From the NCBI GenBank assembly GCA_023411715.1, contig JAEYOM010000203.1, positions 1-17,289 on the forward strand: a stretch of DNA of 17,289 nt, written 5' to 3'. The position numbers and the translations under genes are program-made. Shown here piece by piece: positions 13,280-17,289 of the stretch. Under the pieces are notes generated by a model, which saw only the letters and a program-made list of their open reading frames with translations, had not been told where the DNA came from and did no database searches. Source of the stretch: Bacillota bacterium (GTDB lineage: Bacteria; Bacillota; Clostridia; Acetivibrionales; DTU013). The first letter of the stretch is position 1. Each line of letters starts with the position of its first letter.

Positions 13280-14128
13280 CTATTTCAATCTCAGCAATCT
13301 ATCCCGGACGTCGGCCTTGAACCTGTCGATATACCCGGTCACGTATGTTTCGATATCGAGATCCTTATCCAGTATCAGAGGCGTCAGATCCATCGCGTAT
13401 GATAAAGCGTCAGCCCCGTCGGTTCCGTGTGATGCAAAGTAAGTCGCGTTCTGCGTCCGCCTGCCATAGGTGGCAAGGTCATACCGTTTGCCGCCGCAGA
13501 TCTGGGAGTCGAATACGCCGACCAAAGCCGCCGCTATATTGGGATGATCGGAAACATCGAACGCCACCTTTTCGTCATCCATCACCCAGTCGAGGTTCCT
13601 CCAGACTTCGCATCCGTAAACCTTTTCGGGAAGCGCCTCTTCGGGTAGCATGCGCAGAGCCCTTATGACATTTAAAGCGGTACCGACATGAGTATCATGC
13701 TTGTCGGCAAGGTTGTGCGTGTAGATCACCCTGGGCTTCGCCGCCAGCACTAGTTCCTTTATTTCCTTCGAAACATCCGTATTGCCCGGATCCTTTACAT
13801 CAGCGCTGGAATAATCCAGCAAAGCGAGCGCGGAATAATCTCCGACGAAAGCCGCCTTTTTCTGTTCTGTCTTTCTGATCTCCCGCATTCTTTCATCGGT
13901 AAAATCCGCATACAATCCATTTCTCGGGCTTCCTGCGCCATTTGTAACCACAGCCGCCATAAACCACAGGTCTTCTCTCCCGAAGCACCGGCCGATACCG
14001 TCATAAGCCATGATCTCGATGTCGTCCTGGTGCGCCGAAATTGCCATATGGGTCGTTCTTCTGACCGCATCCCCGATATTCATATTATCCGGAACATATA
14101 TTTCCGAACCTGCATTTTTAAGTTTCAT
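13280..14128 (-). CDS. PIG-L/LmbE-family deacetylase
   Basis: This is a 282-residue zinc-dependent de-N-acetylase of the PIG-L (LmbE) family. The metal site is visible: SAHQDD with H33, D35 and D36 (the usual motif is AHPDD, so the proline is replaced by glutamine), and the HxxH pair H144 and H147 in ADKHDTHVG. Known family members remove acetyl groups from GlcNAc-containing substrates, including diacetylchitobiose in Thermococcales, GlcNAc-PI, and mycothiol and bacillithiol precursors. It follows the SIS gene by 20 bp, with GGAGG 7 bases before ATG 14128. With a diacetylchitobiose phosphorylase nearby, a GlcNAc or chitobiose derivative is the best guess. It is not an obvious BshB, since no other bacillithiol gene is present. 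Confidence 0.88.
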   Translation of the reverse strand: MKLKNAGSEIYVPDNMNIGDAVRRTTHMAISAHQDDIEIMAYDGIGRCFGREDLWFMAAVVTNGAGSPRNGLYADFTDERMREIRKTEQKKAAFVGDYSALALLDYSSADVKDPGNTDVSKEIKELVLAAKPRVIYTHNLADKHDTHVGTALNVIRALRMLPEEALPEKVYGCEVWRNLDWVMDDEKVAFDVSDHPNIAAALVGVFDSQICGGKRYDLATYGRRTQNATYFASHGTDGADALSYAMDLTPLILDKDLDIETYVTGYIDRFKADVRDRLLRLK

Positions 14129-14148
14129 TTTTAAGCCTCCAAGCAGAA

Positions 14149-15186
14149 TTATTTAGTAATGGTCACCTTGGACAGGGATCTCGGGCTGTCGGGGTTGAGC
14201 CCCTTTGCCAGAGCCAGTCGGCAGGCGAACATCTGGGCAATCACAACATTGTAAAAAGGTGAAAAGACATCGTCGCCCATACTGGGGACGGAGAAGGAAC
14301 AATCACCCTGCGCTCTCAATTCTTCAACGTCCGATATGACAATCAATTCGGCTTCGCTTTCCTTTAGCCTTCCGATCATCTCCTTAACATCATTGAGAGA
14401 CGGCCCGCTTGGCGCAAATACGAACACGGGCATGCCATCCTCGATCATTGCATACGGACCGTGGTAGAAATCCGACGTAGCATACGCCTTTGCCCTGACA
14501 TAACAGGTTTCCTGTATTTTCAGCGCGCTTTCAAGAGCGATAGCATAGTTTATCCCTCTCGCAAGGACGAAGCATTCCTCCATGTAACGGTAACGCTGCA
14601 CCTTTTCGGCGATATCGTCCGAATCGCTTATGATTTTTTCTATATCCCGCGGCATTCTTTCGAGCCTGTCCAGCATTCCGGCGCTTCCCGACCACACAGC
14701 CGTCAATGCGGCCAGCAGAGTGATCTGCGCAAGGAACGTCTTTGTTGCGGCGACACTTCTTTCAACACCCGCGCTGCAGTCCAAATGGTACTTTGCCTCA
14801 AGAGCCAGCGGAGAATCGGAGAAATTGGTAATGCTGACCGTCAGCGCGCCGGAACCGTTGGCCGATTTGATCACTTCAAGTACATCGGCAGCCTTTCCTG
14901 ATTGCGAGATGCCGATCACGAGGGTCCTATCAAGTTTCAGCCGTCCGTGGTACATGGTAAATACTGATGGAGCCGCCAACGCTACAGGGAGCCCGAGCGA
15001 AGTCTCCATTATATACTTGGCGTATACAGCCGCATGATCCGAAGTGCCCCTTGCGGCTATCATGACCTTATCGATACCCGATCTGCGTATGTCATCTGCG
15101 ATCTCGGATATCAGCTGTCTGTTTTTACTTATACACCTTTCAATAGTTTTAGGTTCTTCGAGTATCTCTTCCCACATCAAAACCAT
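14149..15186 (-). CDS. SIS-domain sugar-phosphate isomerase/deaminase, GlmS-C-like
   Basis: This 345-residue protein has two SIS domains and no glutaminase domain. Motifs parallel the isomerase half of GlmS: ARGTSDHAA, GISQSGKAADV, VAATKTFLAQ, GRGINYAIALESALKIQE, YHGPYAMI and a C-terminal PRSLSKVTITK, which retains the Lys near the end that contacts sugar in GlmS. The GlmS segment AEAYAAGELKHGP reads AKAYATSDFYHGP here, so the two Glu of that segment are Lys and Asp and the chemistry need not be that of GlmS. Related stand-alone proteins act as glucosamine-6-phosphate deaminase (archaeal GlmD), AgaS or FrlB. The start is ATG 15186, with GGAGG 8 bases upstream, in preference to ATG 15201. It is co-transcribed with the PIG-L gene; candidate GntR operators lie upstream. 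Confidence 0.87.
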   Translation of the reverse strand: MVLMWEEILEEPKTIERCISKNRQLISEIADDIRRSGIDKVMIAARGTSDHAAVYAKYIMETSLGLPVALAAPSVFTMYHGRLKLDRTLVIGISQSGKAADVLEVIKSANGSGALTVSITNFSDSPLALEAKYHLDCSAGVERSVAATKTFLAQITLLAALTAVWSGSAGMLDRLERMPRDIEKIISDSDDIAEKVQRYRYMEECFVLARGINYAIALESALKIQETCYVRAKAYATSDFYHGPYAMIEDGMPVFVFAPSGPSLNDVKEMIGRLKESEAELIVISDVEELRAQGDCSFSVPSMGDDVFSPFYNVVIAQMFACRLALAKGLNPDSPRSLSKVTITK

Positions 15187-15237
15187 AAATTTGGCCTCCA
15201 TATTTTAGATATTAATAATATTGTTGGTCTTATCGAT

Positions 15238-15279
15238 AGTATACTGTAAAATTGGTATACTTGTATAGTGGTATATACA
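15238..15279 (-). promoter_or_regulatory. Putative GntR operator region upstream of the SIS gene
   Basis: Three GTATAC-like elements lie within 41 bases: AGTATACT (15238-15245), TTGGTATACTTG (15252-15263) and GTGGTATATACA (15268-15279). The second includes the dyad TATAC-TT-GTATA and matches, at 11 of 12 positions, a sequence upstream of the GntR gene (16181-16192, opposite strand). HutC-type GntR proteins bind such GGTATA/TATACC-like dyads. A minus-strand TATACT (15243-15238) could be the promoter -10 box. Confidence 0.5.
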
Positions 15280-15337
15280 TCTTGATTTAAATATATCATA
15301 TAAAATTGATGCAATCAATATGGTTTTCGAAATTTGC

Positions 15338-15387
15338 TGAAATCCTGCTGCCGGAAAGCATATAGTAAATAGGATTGCAGGATTTTA
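15338..15387 (-). terminator. Hairpin just past the GntR gene, weak terminator
   Basis: TGAAATCCTGC (15338-15348) and GCAGGATTTTA (15377-15387) form an 11-bp stem with one G-T pair and a 28-nt loop, one base downstream of the GntR stop codon. The minus-strand tail (AGCAAATTTCG) is poor in T, so it may attenuate or protect the transcript end more than terminate it. Confidence 0.35.
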
Positions 15388-15388
15388 T

Positions 15389-16120
15389 CTATACTTCGCG
15401 GTTCACGAAGATTCTGACGTTGTAGCTGAATTCGTCCGAGCGGTATACATCCTTCTGGTGCAGCAGTTTCATTCCCGCATCATTATAGCTGACACTGGAA
15501 ATACGCAGCACGGGAATACTATCCTTCAGCCCGAGCAGCTTTTTTTCTTCTTTTGAGGGTTTTGCCGATTCAACGGAGCTGTCCATATAACTCACCGACA
15601 GAGAATACACCTCTTTAAGCAGCTTATACAGCGATGTTTTCAGGTCATGCTGCTCAAGATCCGGACAATACTTTTCCGGGATATAGACCTCTTCTATTCC
15701 GATTGGCAGATCATTGGCAAGCCTGAGTCTTTTAACGCAGTAAAGGACGTCGTTTGCGTTCAGATCGAGTATTTCGTTTATATCGGGTCTGTCAGCGACC
15801 CTGGTGAAATTGAGTACGTTCGTAGATGGTACAAGACCTTTTTTCCTGACTGTTTCAGAGAAGCTCATGATATTTCTCTGAACTATCTTGCTTTTGGATA
15901 CGTAGGTACCCTTCCCTTTTTCACGATATAATACGCCTTCGGAAACCAGCTGGTTAAGCGCCTGGCGTACGGTCATACGGCTGATGTTCAGGCTCTCGCC
16001 CAGGTCACGTTCGGACGGTATCAGGCTGCCTTCCGGATATTCACCATTCTTGATCTTATCCAATACCAGATTTTTTAATTGATAATATACGGGTATCGGA
16101 CTTTTCTTATTAATATACAT
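15389..16120 (-). CDS. GntR/HutC-family transcriptional regulator
   Basis: This 243-residue protein has the usual size for the HutC subfamily. The N-terminal winged helix (residues 1-75) reads PVYYQLKNLVLDKI, PSERDLGESLNISRMTVRQALNQL and GKGTYVSKSKI. The rest (about 90-238) is a UTRA effector domain (LYCVKRLRLANDLPIGIEEVYIP and YKLLKEVYSLSV), which in NagR/DasR-type members binds amino-sugar phosphates. The start is ATG 16120, with GAGG 6 bases upstream; an in-frame GTG-type extension to 16192 is unsupported. It lies between the SIS/PIG-L genes (same strand) and the divergent GH94 gene, so a role as amino-sugar-responsive repressor of both is likely. Confidence 0.93.
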   Translation of the reverse strand: MYINKKSPIPVYYQLKNLVLDKIKNGEYPEGSLIPSERDLGESLNISRMTVRQALNQLVSEGVLYREKGKGTYVSKSKIVQRNIMSFSETVRKKGLVPSTNVLNFTRVADRPDINEILDLNANDVLYCVKRLRLANDLPIGIEEVYIPEKYCPDLEQHDLKTSLYKLLKEVYSLSVSYMDSSVESAKPSKEEKKLLGLKDSIPVLRISSVSYNDAGMKLLHQKDVYRSDEFSYNVRIFVNREV

Positions 16121-16180
16121 AATAAACCTCGCAATATTCCTCATTCCAATATAATCAATTTGTCCGGTCAAGTAAAGAGC

Positions 16181-16192
16181 CAAGCATACCAA
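16181..16192 (-). promoter_or_regulatory. Putative GntR operator between the GntR and GH94 genes
   Basis: On the minus strand this site reads TTGGTATGCTTG. It differs at one position from TTGGTATACTTG upstream of the SIS gene (15252-15263). It sits about 60 bp upstream of the GntR start and about 100 bp upstream of the GH94 start. Confidence 0.42.
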
Positions 16193-16245
16193 AATCGAAC
16201 AATTAATGACAAGGTAGACTGATTTTATTACTCAGAGCTTAATAA

Positions 16246-16251
16246 TATAAT
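16246..16251 (+). promoter_or_regulatory. Putative -10 box of the GH94 phosphorylase gene
   Basis: A perfect TATAAT lies 43 nt before the GH94 start. The -35 position at 17 bases reads TTTTAT, a poor match, so the promoter is either weak or activator-dependent. Confidence 0.4.
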
Positions 16252-16294
16252 TTTATAGGTAAACAGACAGCACTAAGCAGTTCAGGGGGATAAT

Positions 16295-17289
16295 ATGCGT
16301 TACGGCCGTTTTGATAACGAAAACAGGGAATATGTCATAGAACGCCCGGATGTACCGGTATCATGGACCAATTACCTTGGCACGGAGGACCTTTGTACCG
16401 TTATCTCGCAGAATGCGGGAGGATATAGCTTTTACAAGTCTTCCCAGTATCACAGGATCACTCGTTTCAGGCAGAACGGTATTCCGCTCGACAGACCCGG
16501 ACATTATGTTTATCTCCGCGATGATGATACGGGAGATTACTGGTCGGTTTCGTGGCAGCCTGTCGGAAAAAGCCTGGACAAGGCAAAGTATCAATGCCGC
16601 CACGGCCTGTCCTATTCGAAATTCCTATGCGGCTACAATGGAATATGTGCATCCCAGCTGCTGTTCATACCAATCGGTGACGATGCTGAACTGTGGGATG
16701 TCGAAATCGTAAACGAAAGCGGGAAACCACGCAATATTAGTGTATTTTCATATCTTGAATTTTCATTCGAACATATTGACATGGATAATCAGAACCTTCA
16801 GATGAGCCTTTATTCAAGCGGAACGAGCTATGAGGACGGCATAATCGAGTTTGACCTGTTTTATGATCCCGAGGGCTATCATTATTTTACTTCGAACTTC
16901 GAGCCGGACAGCTACGACTGCGTGCGCGGCAGCTTTATAGGCAGCTACAGGACCGAGGACGACCCTATAGCCGTTGAACGCGGCAGCTGCAGCGGGAGTA
17001 CGGAGCTTGGAGGCAACCACTGCGCCTCGCTCCACAAAAAAATAACACTGGCCCCGGGACAGAAGACCAGGCTCATATTTATACTCGGCGTAGGAAGAAG
17101 AGCCGACGGCAGGAAAATGCGCGCCAAATATGCCGATGTCGCGAATGTCGACAAGGCTTTCGAAGAACTCAGGCTTTACTGGGATAAAAAGCTGTCGATG
17201 CTTCAATGCAGCACGCCGCACAAGGGCATGGACACGATGACAAACATCTGGACGCTGTATCAGGCCGAAACAAATGTGGTCTGGTCAAG
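16295..17289 (+). CDS. chbP: GH94 phosphorylase, probably N,N'-diacetylchitobiose phosphorylase (5' part)
   Basis: The first 331 codons of a gene of about 800 codons are present; the frame is open to the window edge. The protein begins MRYGRFDNENREYVIERPDV with PVSWTNYLGTEDLCTVISQN, the start of GH94 cellobiose/chitobiose phosphorylases (beta-sandwich domain). Segments such as DRPGHYVYLRDDDTGDYWSV, HGLSYSKF, NHCASLHKK and TNIWTLYQAETNVVWS resemble, from memory, the Vibrio diacetylchitobiose phosphorylase more than cellobiose phosphorylases. The reaction would split (GlcNAc)2 with phosphate into GlcNAc-1-phosphate and GlcNAc in the cytoplasm. The catalytic Asp lies beyond the window. AGGGGGA precedes ATG 16295. 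It is divergent from a GntR regulator and near SIS and PIG-L genes, which supports an amino-sugar substrate; cellobiose remains an alternative. Confidence 0.85.
   Translation, partial: MRYGRFDNENREYVIERPDVPVSWTNYLGTEDLCTVISQNAGGYSFYKSSQYHRITRFRQNGIPLDRPGHYVYLRDDDTGDYWSVSWQPVGKSLDKAKYQCRHGLSYSKFLCGYNGICASQLLFIPIGDDAELWDVEIVNESGKPRNISVFSYLEFSFEHIDMDNQNLQMSLYSSGTSYEDGIIEFDLFYDPEGYHYFTSNFEPDSYDCVRGSFIGSYRTEDDPIAVERGSCSGSTELGGNHCASLHKKITLAPGQKTRLIFILGVGRRADGRKMRAKYADVANVDKAFEELRLYWDKKLSMLQCSTPHKGMDTMTNIWTLYQAETNVVWS

Noticed and set aside
14149..15186. Full glucosamine-6-phosphate synthase (GlmS)
   Set aside because: The N-terminal glutaminase domain with its Cys nucleophile is absent; only the SIS pair is present.
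1..17289. CRISPR arrays, tRNA/rRNA genes, insertion sequences
   Set aside because: No regularly spaced repeats, cloverleaf with CCA-type end, rRNA signature or transposase motif was found on reading both strands.

Overview
The window looks like chromosomal DNA of a low-to-mid GC Firmicute, probably a member of the Clostridia. This rests on strong AGGAGG-type ribosome binding sites, TTGACA/TATAAT-type promoters with 17-base spacers, GTG and TTG starts, a DUF2512 (YndM-like) protein, a CoA-disulfide reductase with a rhodanese tail, and a GH94 phosphorylase. No rRNA, tRNA, CRISPR array, insertion sequence or phage gene was seen. The assignment is inference; no marker gene fixes the genus.

Region 1 (1-3383). 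A possible gene remnant at the left edge is followed by a Phd/YefM-type antitoxin domain fused to a Uma2 (DUF820) PD-(D/E)xK nuclease domain, with three phased repeats over its promoter. Then come a minus-strand glyceraldehyde-3-phosphate dehydrogenase (gapA) and a divergent LysR regulator. Dyad half-sites lie between the last two.

Region 2 (3384-8256), sulfur theme. A minus-strand NitT/TauT (SsuBCA-like) ABC import operon has a roughly 200-nt structured leader ending in a terminator that competes with another hairpin. Divergent from it is a CoA-disulfide/persulfide reductase-rhodanese protein. Its 3' flank still carries an in-frame, decayed TusA (sulfur carrier) domain, so the gene was once longer.

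Region 3 (8257-13261), housekeeping and membrane functions. It holds an RNA 2',3'-cyclic phosphodiesterase (thpR), a convergent thioredoxin-fold protein, a DUF2512 membrane protein and an ABC-2 transporter pair (ATPase and permease). Divergent from the pair is a two-gene operon of a small membrane/coiled-coil protein and an ArsR-type winged-helix regulator, closed by a very strong bidirectional terminator.

Region 4 (13280-17289), amino-sugar use. On the minus strand are a GntR/HutC regulator, a GlmS-like SIS sugar-phosphate protein and a PIG-L/LmbE deacetylase. Divergent from the regulator is the 5' end of a GH94 enzyme that closely resembles N,N'-diacetylchitobiose phosphorylase. The set fits uptake and breakdown of a chitin disaccharide: phosphorolysis, deacetylation, then isomerisation/deamination. 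A near-identical 12-bp motif in both intergenic regions is a candidate operator for the GntR protein.
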